NCBI RefSeq assembly: GCF_011761265.1
Contig: NZ_JAAOZB010000001.1
Coordinates: 806,001 to 870,000 of the forward strand
Direction: 5' to 3'
Length of the DNA: 64,000 bases
Source of the DNA: Microbacterium halimionae
Lineage (GTDB): Bacteria; Actinomycetota; Actinomycetes; Actinomycetales; Microbacteriaceae
A program made the translations under genes and the position numbers. This document shows positions 29,301-36,331 of this stretch, one piece after another (positions within the stretch are counted from its first letter, which is position 1; each line of letters begins with the position of its first letter). Under the pieces are notes generated by a model that was given only the letters and a program-made list of their open reading frames with translations, was not told the DNA's origin and searched no databases.

Positions 29301-31634
29301 GCTCAAAGCGCGTCGTTCACGCTGGTTTTCGCTGACGGAGCGCTGAACGGAGTGCACGCGTCTAGCCTCCGAGGTGACGGAGTTTCTGGGCTTCGGTCGT
29401 TGACACTCGAGGTCGACCGCGAATGGCGGAGCCAGCTCGCGGCCTTGCTGGCCGACGCTGACCTGGTCGAGCGTGGCTCGTACTCGACGGCATCCTTCAC
29501 CGCGTTCGCCGCCGCTCGCGAGTCAGCGCGCACAACTCTCGCCGACGACAAGTCATCTGAGGATGCCGTGCGGGCCGAGCTCGATGCCCTCACGCGTGCC
29601 GCCGACGCGCTGCAGATTGCTCCCGCGTCTGATCGTGTGGTGCTCGATGGGATCACCTTCGGTGACGTTGCCTTCGACGATGATTTCTCGACCGACCGCC
29701 TTTCGGAGTACACGACCTATGGTGATTCTGCCGAGCCGGCAGCGGCACTCGCGGTTGATGCGGCTGAAGGAGTGTTGACAGCAACGGCCGACGGTCGCCG
29801 CTGGAGTCATATTGCCTTTCCGGCGGAACCCGGCGACAGCTTCGCGCTCGTTGTCGAACCTCGGAGCTTCGCGGCTACTGGGGCAAGCGAAGACAGCCTC
29901 TTTCTCGGGCTCACCGATGGGGTCGGCAATCGCGTGCACAGCTGGTTCAACAACTCGCGTGGCGAGAGCGGCTTCGATGCTGTGGTGGGTGGCGAAGGAC
30001 GCAACCTCAACACCGGTAATCAGAGCGGGCTTTCTTGGCAGCCAGGCGACCGGTTGGCGACGGTTGTCGACCACGGCACGATCACGTCGTGGATTGAGCA
30101 GAACGGCTCGTGGCGAAAGCTTCGCGCCGGTGCCTTAGATGGAGTGCTCACAGCGGAGCAGTTGCAGAGCTGGAAGCCGACGGTGAGCCTGCGCCTCGAC
30201 ACGGGGACAATCAGCCTCGACCGTGTGACGCTATTGCGCGCTGACTCGGCGGCGGCTGTTTTGCCCGCGAGGATCGAGGCGGAAGAGTTCACCTCGTCGA
30301 GCGGCGGCTCTTTGATCGCCGAAGGTACAAGCCCATCGGGCAACGTCGGTGGCACCTACGACGGTGGCGAGCTCGTGTACGAAGATTCCTCGTTTGGCAC
30401 CGGGCCGTTGGCGACCGTGACAGTGCGCTCGTCAACGCGCGACGAGCGTGTCGGCGCCAATCCGCGATTGGAGTTCTACCTCGACGAGAAGTCGGACGCC
30501 GGAAAAGTGGCATCCGTTTCGTTGCCGAAGACGGGCGGGTGGGGCAACTACGTGACGACGACACTCGATCTCGACAGGCCGGTGTCGGGGCGCCACACCC
30601 TCATTGTGGTGATGCACTCAGACCCGATTGCCGGTCAGTCTTTCCAGTACGTATCCAACCTGGACTGGTGGGAGTTTGCACCCGCAGCGGACTCCGTAGA
30701 GCCCGCAGATCGCTCTGCGCTTCAGGCTGCTGTTGCCGGAGCGCAGGACGCCAAGGCGCAGGAGGACCGCTACGTCGCCATGGACTTCAGAGTGTTCCTC
30801 GGCGCCTTGAACACGGCAACGAAAGTGGCCGACGATGCGTCAGCAACGCAGGGTGAGGTCGATGAGGCACTGCGCGTACTGGAGGCCGCTCACGGTCAAC
30901 TCGTGTGGAAAGTAGCACGCACGCTCCCTGGCCTGATCACTCAGGCCGAGGCAGTGGTGCGCGAGGGGTACACATCCGAATCGCTCGCGGCGCTCGATGC
31001 TGCGCTTGATGGTGCGCGGAACGTGGCGGATGACGCGACCTACGAGACGTATGTCTCGGCGTTCGATTCGCTAAAGGCCGCGCTCGAGGGACTAGCGACG
31101 CCCGGACCCGGCACTGAGGAGCCAGGAACTGAGGAGCCGGGCACGGAAGAACCGGGCACGGAAGAACCCGGCACGGAAGAACCAGGAACTGAGGAGCCGG
31201 GAAGCGGCAAACCAAGCTTCATCCCGGCAGCGCCGAGTGCGGATGGCAGCGACTTGCCGCTCGTCTTCCAGGACGTCATCACGGCGACAGTTTCGGGTCG
31301 TCAGGTGACTGTCGGTGGTCTCGGTGGCGGTGAATGGCACTTCGGCTACGTGTTCTCCGCACCTCGGGCGCTCGGGTGGTCGATCGCCGACGCCGGCGGC
31401 GAAGCGACGATGATGCTGCCCTCCGACCTGCCGGCCGGTGTGCACCGCTTGGCCGTCCTCGACGGCTCGGGGAGCCTCGTGGGCTGGACGGAGATCACAG
31501 TAGCGGTGACGAGCAGCCTGCCCGCCACGGGCGCTGATGCATCTCCGATGTGGTGGGCAGGCCTGATCGCGGCATTCTCTGTCTTGATCGGCGCTGTGCT
31601 CGTTGTGCGACGACGTCGCTCGATCAAGTTGTGA
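26313..31634 (+). CDS. Wall-anchored GH92 family alpha-mannosidase, multidomain
   Basis: A 1773-residue exported protein. I use the ATG at 26313, which follows CAGGAGA and begins a clear signal peptide; the longer upstream frame crosses the hairpin. GH92 spans about residues 45-790 ('GFTHTNLNGVGGSG', 'GWGFWDDFRKYEVL', 'DNDTGTMSSMFVAAAIGLFP'). Then come two related Ig-like domains (800-1035), a FIVAR-like helical domain (1040-1105), a LamG-like domain (1110-1313), a CBM6/35-like domain (1318-1460) paralogous to that of the upstream protein, two more FIVAR units (1462-1595), an EEPGT linker, a shared C-terminal module and an LPATG sorting signal. GH92 enzymes are calcium-dependent alpha-mannosidases, mostly exo-acting on yeast mannan or N-glycans. 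Confidence 0.93.
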   Translation: MSLSTRSLRLVAVGVLAALVGTGLVPAAAIAAPGEAKVETNDFAALVNSFVSTEDDFGQDLPGAEAPNSIIKINPMTTPGRSHSGYDYAEDQIAGFTHTNLNGVGGSGGGGDLLVVPTYESYTSRPSTNTYAKNFSHDDEEAEPGYYGVDLQTTKGAILAEATTDVRTGQDRFTFPQAGTASVVVDLRNNFTSRRDASISYEKLGDGRVTLSGEFTGHFNGYDYRMYYHAESTSAVKTVRTWGGSGALGASKEQKGTDIGAVLEFNVAAGEQVGLTVAISPISAAQARTDLGVEMGDRSFEEVRSDTKADWNEILGRLAVTASETSDPDGELQELFYTHLYRMFGSPVNATSTSGTYRGLDGEIRTAEGYTHYDGWGFWDDFRKYEVLAVGYPEVFSDMAQSVVDLYSSFAKTGSASLSNRVHSVPTVRFERAAIVVADAVAKGADLRGLEEAWPALVSQSQGGYANADNVKRGYIANEVDDTLGTAYDDTAMATIADALGRTDEADAYRLRAANWTNLYKDDAVTLADGSKAGLVFPKDADGKWSTADPERFEAGNVYQGTLWQYNWYVAGDMGGMIEKMGGEDATLSALSFMFGEQAPNDGKRMLHANANEIDLQAPYLFNYVGEPSKTQHWVRSIYTKETWNRYIATGSTNEAPTGGGEFNPPVKTKVYQNSPQGFLPTMDNDTGTMSSMFVAAAIGLFPVAAGSDEYQIGSPFFENVSINYESGRTFDIAANGVSPDDYYIQSATLDGEGFDRTWVTYDQLTSGGSLSFEMADEPSDWAADGVAASSLSDELPTSVYEPTSAISLDSREFVETETGDGSIGNTIELTITNGRFSGRDGDDLIASGAISAHNVPEGLDLRATRSGDRSVTLHLDGAATTSGVLESIDDLGIEISDAAFSRMPSTGPRDFELKVTFVGASLSADRTTVLAAPDGTVDATVAMAMNGATFAGAAGRDLIADGVLTVSGLPAGVTVAGVLRSPTELDLRLGGSLGDAQSASFTLVFADGALNGVHASSLRGDGVSGLRSLTLEVDREWRSQLAALLADADLVERGSYSTASFTAFAAARESARTTLADDKSSEDAVRAELDALTRAADALQIAPASDRVVLDGITFGDVAFDDDFSTDRLSEYTTYGDSAEPAAALAVDAAEGVLTATADGRRWSHIAFPAEPGDSFALVVEPRSFAATGASEDSLFLGLTDGVGNRVHSWFNNSRGESGFDAVVGGEGRNLNTGNQSGLSWQPGDRLATVVDHGTITSWIEQNGSWRKLRAGALDGVLTAEQLQSWKPTVSLRLDTGTISLDRVTLLRADSAAAVLPARIEAEEFTSSSGGSLIAEGTSPSGNVGGTYDGGELVYEDSSFGTGPLATVTVRSSTRDERVGANPRLEFYLDEKSDAGKVASVSLPKTGGWGNYVTTTLDLDRPVSGRHTLIVVMHSDPIAGQSFQYVSNLDWWEFAPAADSVEPADRSALQAAVAGAQDAKAQEDRYVAMDFRVFLGALNTATKVADDASATQGEVDEALRVLEAAHGQLVWKVARTLPGLITQAEAVVREGYTSESLAALDAALDGARNVADDATYETYVSAFDSLKAALEGLATPGPGTEEPGTEEPGTEEPGTEEPGTEEPGTEEPGSGKPSFIPAAPSADGSDLPLVFQDVITATVSGRQVTVGGLGGGEWHFGYVFSAPRALGWSIADAGGEATMMLPSDLPAGVHRLAVLDGSGSLVGWTEITVAVTSSLPATGADASPMWWAGLIAAFSVLIGAVLVVRRRRSIKL
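31116..31205 (+). repeat. Six 15-bp repeats encoding EEPGT/EEPGS linker
   Basis: Five EEPGT units and one EEPGS unit encode a stiff acidic linker before the sorting module, like the eight-unit array of the metallophosphoesterase. Confidence 0.93.
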
Positions 31635-31664
31635 GGCGGCGCTTGTTGGTCCGAACGTGCGAGA

Positions 31665-32555
31665 TCAGTGAACCGGCATCCCACCTGTGACGGCGATGGT
31701 CTCTCCGACTACGTAGCTGGACTCCTGCGACGCGAGGAAGACGAACGCAGGAGCCAGCTCCACCGGCTGTCCGGCGCGGCCCATCGGAGTTTGCGAACCG
31801 AATTCCTCGATCTTCTCGTTCGGCACGAATGCAGGTTGCAGCGGTGTCCAGATGGGGCCGGGTGCGACGCCGTTGACGCGGATGCCGCGCTCGATCAGCT
31901 GCTGCGACATTGCGCGTGTCCAGTTGGCAATGCCGGCCTTCGAAGTGGCGTATTCAGCGAGCGACGGCGAGGGGTTGAAGCCCTGCACGCTTGACGTGGT
32001 GATGATCGAGGCCCCGGGCTTCAAGTGCGGCGACGCGGCCTTGGTCAGCCAGAACAGGGGGTAGATGTTCGCCTTGACGACGTGGTCGAGCGTCTTCGTT
32101 TCGAAGTCATCGATGCTGTCGACAGTTGGCATCGTGCCCGCGTTGATTACGAGGATGTCGAGGCCCCCGAGTTCAGCGACAGCTTTTTCGACGACCTCGG
32201 CGTTGGTGCTCTCTTGTTGCAAGTCACCCGGCAGCAGCACGGCGGTGCGTCCCTCCGCGCGTACGAGGTCGGCCACTTCCTCGGCCTGTTTCTGTTCTTC
32301 AGCCAGATAGCTGAGAGCAACATCCGCGCCTTCGCGTGCATAAGCGATGGCTACTGCTCGGCCAATACCGGAGTCCGCTCCTGTGATCAGAGCCTTGCGC
32401 TCGGGGAGGCGACCCTTTCCGATGTAGGTCTTTTCGCCGTGATCGGGGGCCGGGTCCATCTTGTGGATGTCACCAGGGCCGTCCTGCTGCTGAGGCGGAA
32501 ACGGCGGGCGAGGAAACTGAGTTGTGGGGTCCTGAGGGGTGTACATATCAGCCAT
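31665..32555 (-). CDS. SDR family NAD(P)-dependent oxidoreductase (YghA-like)
   Basis: A 296-residue short-chain dehydrogenase with a Pro/Gln-rich N-terminal extension of about 45 residues, as in the YghA/YhdF group. The nucleotide motif is 'TGADSGIGRA' near residue 58, the 'NAG' motif is present, the catalytic Ser is in 'TTSSVQG', and the Tyr/Lys pair is in 'EYATSKAG'. It would reduce aldehydes or similar carbonyls. I use the ATG at 32555: reading the minus strand, TAACGT lies 7 nt upstream (plus-strand 32563-32568) with no Shine-Dalgarno, fitting a leaderless mRNA. The stop lies 30 nt from the convergent GH92 stop, without a hairpin. Confidence 0.92.
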   Translation of the reverse strand: MADMYTPQDPTTQFPRPPFPPQQQDGPGDIHKMDPAPDHGEKTYIGKGRLPERKALITGADSGIGRAVAIAYAREGADVALSYLAEEQKQAEEVADLVRAEGRTAVLLPGDLQQESTNAEVVEKAVAELGGLDILVINAGTMPTVDSIDDFETKTLDHVVKANIYPLFWLTKAASPHLKPGASIITTSSVQGFNPSPSLAEYATSKAGIANWTRAMSQQLIERGIRVNGVAPGPIWTPLQPAFVPNEKIEEFGSQTPMGRAGQPVELAPAFVFLASQESSYVVGETIAVTGGMPVH

Positions 32556-32775
32556 GCTGCTGACGTTACGCCGCACCTGGCGAGGGTTTTTCGGGCTTGC
32601 GCACGGGGCTTTTGTCATCTACACGCCCACACCTATCCACAGTCTCTGATCGAAGAAGTGTGTGGCTGACGGCAGCGGGGATAGCGTCCAACCTCAGTAG
32701 TGTCAAGGCTCCGAGGTCATGCGCACATGGTGCGCATGATGGTGGTGAAGTCAAATGAGAAGACGAGGTGAACGC

Positions 32776-33066
32776 ATGAGTACACCAGCTAGTGACGCTC
32801 CAGACGAGTCGAGCGCGATGGAGACTATCCAGCCGCTCCGTGACAACGACACATCGATTGAAACGGACCCGGCGGAGGACCCTGCGCAGGCGGAATGGGA
32901 CCAAACCGCATCGTTTGACGAGGGCGCCGACCCCGTCGAAGACGCCGAGATCCCCGCGGCAGCACTTCCGAATCGAGCGATCCAGCCCGAGACGCAGGGA
33001 GACAACCCTGTTGCTGCGGAACTTGGTGAAGAGGGTCAAGGCGACCTCGCCCCTGAAGACCTCTGA
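32776..33066 (+). CDS. Small acidic hypothetical protein (96 aa)
   Basis: A 96-residue, strongly acidic, Asp/Glu/Pro/Ala-rich protein, probably disordered ('EDPAQAEWDQTASFDEGADP'). The ATG follows GAGGTG at about 5 nt. No domain or signal is visible and I do not recognise it. It resembles the general class of short acidic proteins often found next to envelope or stress genes in this family. The antisense frame of similar length looks like a shadow. A 220-nt region without a visible gene separates it from the divergent SDR gene. Confidence 0.7.
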   Translation: MSTPASDAPDESSAMETIQPLRDNDTSIETDPAEDPAQAEWDQTASFDEGADPVEDAEIPAAALPNRAIQPETQGDNPVAAELGEEGQGDLAPEDL

Positions 33067-33172
33067 GGAGCTCACTGGCTAGACCCCCCGGCGCGTGGGT
33101 CTAGCGCGACTCGCTTGAGCTACTCATCTTGAGCAGTAGCTGTATTGAGAACCCGCCCGTATGGTGGCACGC

Positions 33173-33691
33173 ATGTGGTTCGAATCCTGGTCTGATCTGA
33201 TGCGCGTCGTTCTATTGGGGACGGCGGGCTATGTCACCCTGGTGGGGGTGCTGCGATTGTCAGGAAAGCGCACGCTTTCGCAGCTCAACGTGTTCGACTT
33301 TGTCGTGACGGTGGCATTGGGATCGATCCTCGCGACGCTCTTGCTCAGCGCCGATGTGTCGTGGGCCCAGGGCGCGGTGGCGTTCATGCTCATTGCCGCG
33401 TTGCAGTTCGTCGTGGCGTGGGCATCCACGAAATGGCCGGCGGTGCGCCGGATGATCACTTCTACGCCGTCGCTCTTACTCAGAGACGGGGTCATTCTCG
33501 AATCGGCGCTTCGGCGCAGTCGTTTGACAGAGTCTGAGTTGCGTCAGGCGATACGCGCGGCAGGCAACGGTGACCTGGCCAACATTAAAGCAGTTGTGCT
33601 GGAAACAAATGGCACGCTCAGCGTCATTAGCGCGCAGAACTTCGGCGATGGTTCTGCTGTAAAAGACGTGGAGTCTGAAGCTTCAATGTAA
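33173..33691 (+). CDS. DUF421 domain membrane protein (YetF-like)
   Basis: A 172-residue protein with an N-terminal membrane part (three hydrophobic segments within about residues 10-90) and a C-terminal soluble DUF421 region (95-160). 'LSGKRTLSQLNVFDFVVTVALG' is trimmed here to its hallmark 'GKRTLSQLNVFDF', typical for YetF/YcaP proteins. Function of the family is not established; links to envelope stress and spores are known. The ATG at 33173 is preferred over the one at 33161 because TATGGT (33160-33165) would then be a -10 located 7 nt before a leaderless start. Confidence 0.87.
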   Translation: MWFESWSDLMRVVLLGTAGYVTLVGVLRLSGKRTLSQLNVFDFVVTVALGSILATLLLSADVSWAQGAVAFMLIAALQFVVAWASTKWPAVRRMITSTPSLLLRDGVILESALRRSRLTESELRQAIRAAGNGDLANIKAVVLETNGTLSVISAQNFGDGSAVKDVESEASM

Positions 33692-33705
33692 GAGTGCTCC
33701 AAGCC

Positions 33706-33870
33706 CTATCGTTCGCTGTCGTCATCAACTACAGCGTCTTCGGCTGCAGCCATGGCGGCCTGACCTTCCTCGGGTGACTCCGAACCGGTGTCGGCGGCCG
33801 TGGCGTCCGACGACTCTTCCTCTTTTTGCTGGGCGCCGCCGTGCTGTTCCTTCGATGCGCTGTCGCTCAT
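33706..33870 (-). CDS. Small acidic hypothetical protein (54 aa)
   Basis: A 54-residue, highly acidic protein rich in Ser, Glu, Ala and Asp, with no predicted structure. It begins with 'MSDSASKEQHGGAQQ'. The start has a strong ribosome site (GAGGAG, 6 nt upstream on the minus strand), which is the main reason to accept it over a longer frame. Its stop is 14 nt from the stop of the convergent DUF421 gene, and it follows the HAD gene by 32 nt in the same direction, so the two may be co-transcribed. Function unknown. Confidence 0.65.
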   Translation of the reverse strand: MSDSASKEQHGGAQQKEEESSDATAADTGSESPEEGQAAMAAAEDAVVDDDSER

Positions 33871-33902
33871 TTTTACTCCTCTGTTGTTGGTGTAGATCAG
33901 CA

Positions 33903-34586
33903 TCACGCCGATGAGTTGGTAATGACGCTCTCGTCGAGTTTTTTCAGGAGGTCTGCGACGTCGCGATACACAGCTTCCGCGCCAGCTGATAGGAGCTCGT
34001 CCGCGCTGTACCCACCGGTGAGTACTCCGAGACTCATGACTCCCGCTCTTTTCGCCGATTGGATATCCCACACCGCATCGCCCACCATGATCGCTTGACC
34101 AGCAGAGACGGATGCCTTGTCGAGCGCCACCTTGATGATTTCTGGACTCGGCTTTGCCGTGCCGACGTCTTCGCTTGACGTCACGACATCGACATATTGA
34201 TTGACGTCGAGTACCTCAAGCAGAGTGTCGAGTTCGCCCTGTGGCGCAGAGGTTGCGAGAACAACGCGGTGGCCTCTCGCATCGAGCTCCTCCAACAGTT
34301 GCCGTGCGCCCTGGAACGGACGGATTCGGTCGGAAAGTTCGGCATAGAAGCGACTTTGAGCTTCTTTCGCGGCGTCTCCCAGAGTCGACGCTTCGTCGCC
34401 GAGCAGCTCATCTAGCAATTTTCCCGAGTCCATCCCGATTCCGCGGTGAATGCGCCACATCTCCGCGGGGCGCTCGATCGCGACGAGCGCGCGGTCCCAG
34501 GCGTCGACGTGGAGGTAGTTCGAATCGACGAGCGTGCCGTCGATATCGAAAAGCACCGTCACGGGCTTTTGCGGGGAGATATCCAT
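33903..34586 (-). CDS. HAD superfamily hydrolase, phosphoglycolate-phosphatase-like
   Basis: A 227-residue HAD phosphatase with an alpha-helical C1 cap. Motif I is 'DIDGTLVDSN' near residue 13, motif II is 'LATSAP', and motifs III/IV are 'KPSPEI' and 'MVGDAVWDIQSA'. It would act on a small phosphate ester such as a sugar phosphate or phosphoglycolate. I take the ATG at 34586, the last before motif I with a sensible N-terminus. This start codon shares CCATGG with a possible small gene on the opposite strand. Confidence 0.9.
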   Translation of the reverse strand: MDISPQKPVTVLFDIDGTLVDSNYLHVDAWDRALVAIERPAEMWRIHRGIGMDSGKLLDELLGDEASTLGDAAKEAQSRFYAELSDRIRPFQGARQLLEELDARGHRVVLATSAPQGELDTLLEVLDVNQYVDVVTSSEDVGTAKPSPEIIKVALDKASVSAGQAIMVGDAVWDIQSAKRAGVMSLGVLTGGYSADELLSAGAEAVYRDVADLLKKLDESVITNSSA

Positions 34587-34755
34587 GGGGTTATTCAAAG
34601 CTATTGAGCAAGTTGAGTTCAAGGGCTGGCGGATCCGCAGAGAGTGTGCAGGTGCGGCGAGCGAACTGGTCACCGCGCTGAGCCGAAATCTGAGCCGAAA
34701 TCTGGGCCGAACTGTTCAGCGCGCCATGCGAACGGGTATCGTCGCTGGTGCGTAA
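34585..34755 (+). CDS. Possible small basic protein (56 aa), uncertain
   Basis: A 56-codon open frame begins at an ATG preceded by GGGGAG at a good 7-nt distance. The product would be basic and amphipathic ('MGLFKAIEQVEFKGW', then 'LSRNLSRNLGRTVQRAM'), and its middle is encoded by three 12-bp tandem repeats. Its start overlaps the divergent HAD start at a CCATGG. I recognise no family. It could be a real small protein or a fragment of an older gene; the evidence is only the ribosome site and the open frame. Confidence 0.3.
   Translation: MGLFKAIEQVEFKGWRIRRECAGAASELVTALSRNLSRNLGRTVQRAMRTGIVAGA
34678..34713 (+). repeat. Three 12-bp tandem repeats
   Basis: CTGAGCCGAAAT is present twice exactly, then once with three changes (CTGGGCCGAACT). 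It lies in the region between the HAD gene and the DUF7882 gene, in frame with the possible small protein. Confidence 0.8.
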
Positions 34756-34800
34756 ACACGCTGCGAGTTGACTGCCGAAGTGTCGGCAACGGGGGTACGA

Positions 34801-35124
34801 ATGGGTCAGCTGATTTACGGAGTGGCACCTGCGATACAGATTGATGACTGGGGTCTGTACCATCTGCAGTCGGTGATGCTCAGCAAGTTGCGGCGTGATG
34901 AGAGCTTCAGCTTCAGCTGGGACAACGAGCCAGATGTCGATGGTGACGAAGCGCTCCCGACTCCTGGTCTTCACGGCACCGTGTGGATATCCAAAAGCAC
35001 ACCGCTCTATTTCAGCTACGACGAACCACGTGCGAAGCCTTTGAACCCGAAGTGGATCGCCACTCTGGCAGGAGCCGCCGGCAAAAATAGTGGCGCGTTT
35101 CGGCTTCTTCCAGAACCTGAGTAG
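34801..35124 (+). CDS. DUF7882-type small protein, Microbacteriaceae-like
   Basis: A 107-residue protein starting 'MGQLIYG', with 'HLQSVMLSKLRRDESFSFSW' and 'TVWISKSTPLYFSYD' in the middle. This pattern matches short proteins I recall from Microbacteriaceae that are often mislabelled as ATP-dependent DNA ligase; it contains no ligase motif such as KxDG. Function unknown. A G-rich run (CGGGGG) lies 9 nt before the ATG. An in-frame CTG 11 codons upstream is possible but not needed. It stands alone, 83 nt before the leader of the next cassette. Confidence 0.72.
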   Translation: MGQLIYGVAPAIQIDDWGLYHLQSVMLSKLRRDESFSFSWDNEPDVDGDEALPTPGLHGTVWISKSTPLYFSYDEPRAKPLNPKWIATLAGAAGKNSGAFRLLPEPE

Positions 35125-35187
35125 CGCGCAGCGACGATTTTCGTTTCGTTTGTCAAGTCCCGGTAATCGAGGTTGACGCGGCCATAG

Positions 35188-35202
35188 CCTCCATTTTGGA
35201 GG
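35188..35202 (+). promoter_or_regulatory. Hairpin enclosing the ribosome site of a leader peptide
   Basis: CCTCCA (35188-35193) pairs with TGGAGG (35197-35202) over a 3-nt loop; the right arm is the Shine-Dalgarno of the short leader ORF. Pairing would mask translation start, so it may be a small regulatory element. Confidence 0.45.
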
Positions 35203-35207
35203 AAATC

Positions 35208-35270
35208 ATGGCTGAAACGTTGACGAAGGACGAGACGCGAGTCGGTGTTGCATGGATCGCGCAACGCTAA
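35208..35270 (+). CDS. Possible 20-residue leader peptide before the acyl-CoA-dehydrogenase-like gene
   Basis: An ATG with an ideal ribosome site (TGGAGG, 5 nt upstream) opens a 20-codon frame, MAETLTKDETRV and eight more residues, ending at TAA 35268-35270. It overlaps the first 19 nt of the next gene, whose own start has no ribosome site. That is the layout of a translationally coupled leader peptide. No codon run for a particular amino acid is seen. Not proven to be translated. Confidence 0.45.
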   Translation: MAETLTKDETRVGVAWIAQR

Positions 35271-36331
35271 CTCCCACTGCGCGCCAGAGCGCTCGTGTCG
35301 CGTCTGCGCTCGCCGGTGCGCAGCAGATCCGCGATTTCGGGCGCGACGTCGAGGCCACACTTAAGTGGTGCGTCGACGTCGGTAACCGTTCGCCGCGCGT
35401 AGGGGAGGGCAACACGGCTGAGGTGTGGGAGCTGCTCGCTGCCACTGCTCGACACGATGTTTCGGCTGCACGCATGCTCGAACCACACCTTGATGCGTTG
35501 AGTGTTCTCGCGCAGGCACGGGCAACGGCGGGCGTTGTATCGCGCTCGATTGATATCGAGCCCTTGAACGCAGGCAAAGACTCGAGCTGGGGAGTTTTCG
35601 CTGCCGAGGCTGCCGGCGTTCGCCTTGACGCACGAGAAACCTCTCGCGGCTGGACTCTTACTGGAACGAAGCCATGGTGCTCACTCGCCGCACACCTCTC
35701 TCACGCTTTGGTGACGGCATATATCGGCGACGACACGCGTCGACTTTTCGCCGTTGACCTGCGCGGATCCGGTGTGCATCCGCACCCGGGTCCGTGGGTG
35801 GCGCGAGGCCTCCCCGATGTCGTCAGCGCGCCGGTCGACTTCAACGAGGTACCCGCAGTGCCAGTGGGGGATGCTGGGTGGTACCTCTCACGCGCGGGGT
35901 TCACGTGGGGTGGAATGTCGGTGGCTGCGTGCTGGTGGGGTGCAGCAGTCGGAATCTCAGCACGCCTGCTTGATGCGGCACGATCGGGCGACGCCGACCA
36001 GCTGGCGCTGGTTCATTTGGGTCGGGTCGATGCAGCGCTGTGGGCCGCCCGCGCCGCGCTTCTCGAAGCCGCATCTCTCGTAGATGACGGCACGTCGGCA
36101 GAAGTCGGAAACCGTCTGCTTGCAGAGCGTGTCCGTTCCATCGTTGCGGATGCTGCAGCTCTCACCCTGGCAGAAGCGGACGCTGCGCTCGGCCCGGCGC
36201 CGCTCGTCGCCGACGACGCGTACGCGCGCCAGGCTGCGGGCTTACATCTCTATCTACGCCAGCACCACGGCCCGCGCGACATTGCGAAGGTCGGTCGTGC
36301 GGTCGTGACTGCGCCGCGTGCAGCATGGTGA
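35252..36331 (+). CDS. Acyl-CoA-dehydrogenase-like protein, first enzyme of an unknown cassette
   Basis: A 359-residue protein with the acyl-CoA dehydrogenase fold: an N-terminal helical domain, a middle beta domain with 'RGWTLTGTKPWCSLAAHLSHAL' (shortened hallmark 'LTGTKPWCS'), and a C-terminal helical domain. The usual base Glu is not obvious and the C-terminal domain is short, so it may oxidise or bind something other than a standard acyl-CoA. It has no ribosome site and its start lies within a short leader frame. Its end overlaps the PIG-L/methyltransferase gene by 7 nt. Known genomes show similar neighbours for such proteins, but no product is established. Confidence 0.82.
   Translation: MDRATLTPTARQSARVASALAGAQQIRDFGRDVEATLKWCVDVGNRSPRVGEGNTAEVWELLAATARHDVSAARMLEPHLDALSVLAQARATAGVVSRSIDIEPLNAGKDSSWGVFAAEAAGVRLDARETSRGWTLTGTKPWCSLAAHLSHALVTAYIGDDTRRLFAVDLRGSGVHPHPGPWVARGLPDVVSAPVDFNEVPAVPVGDAGWYLSRAGFTWGGMSVAACWWGAAVGISARLLDAARSGDADQLALVHLGRVDAALWAARAALLEAASLVDDGTSAEVGNRLLAERVRSIVADAAALTLAEADAALGPAPLVADDAYARQAAGLHLYLRQHHGPRDIAKVGRAVVTAPRAAW

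Noticed and set aside
32566..33075. 169-codon minus-strand frame opposite the small acidic gene
   Set aside because: It has no ribosome site and Arg/Val/Ser-rich composition without domain pattern; the plus-strand acidic frame has a ribosome site.
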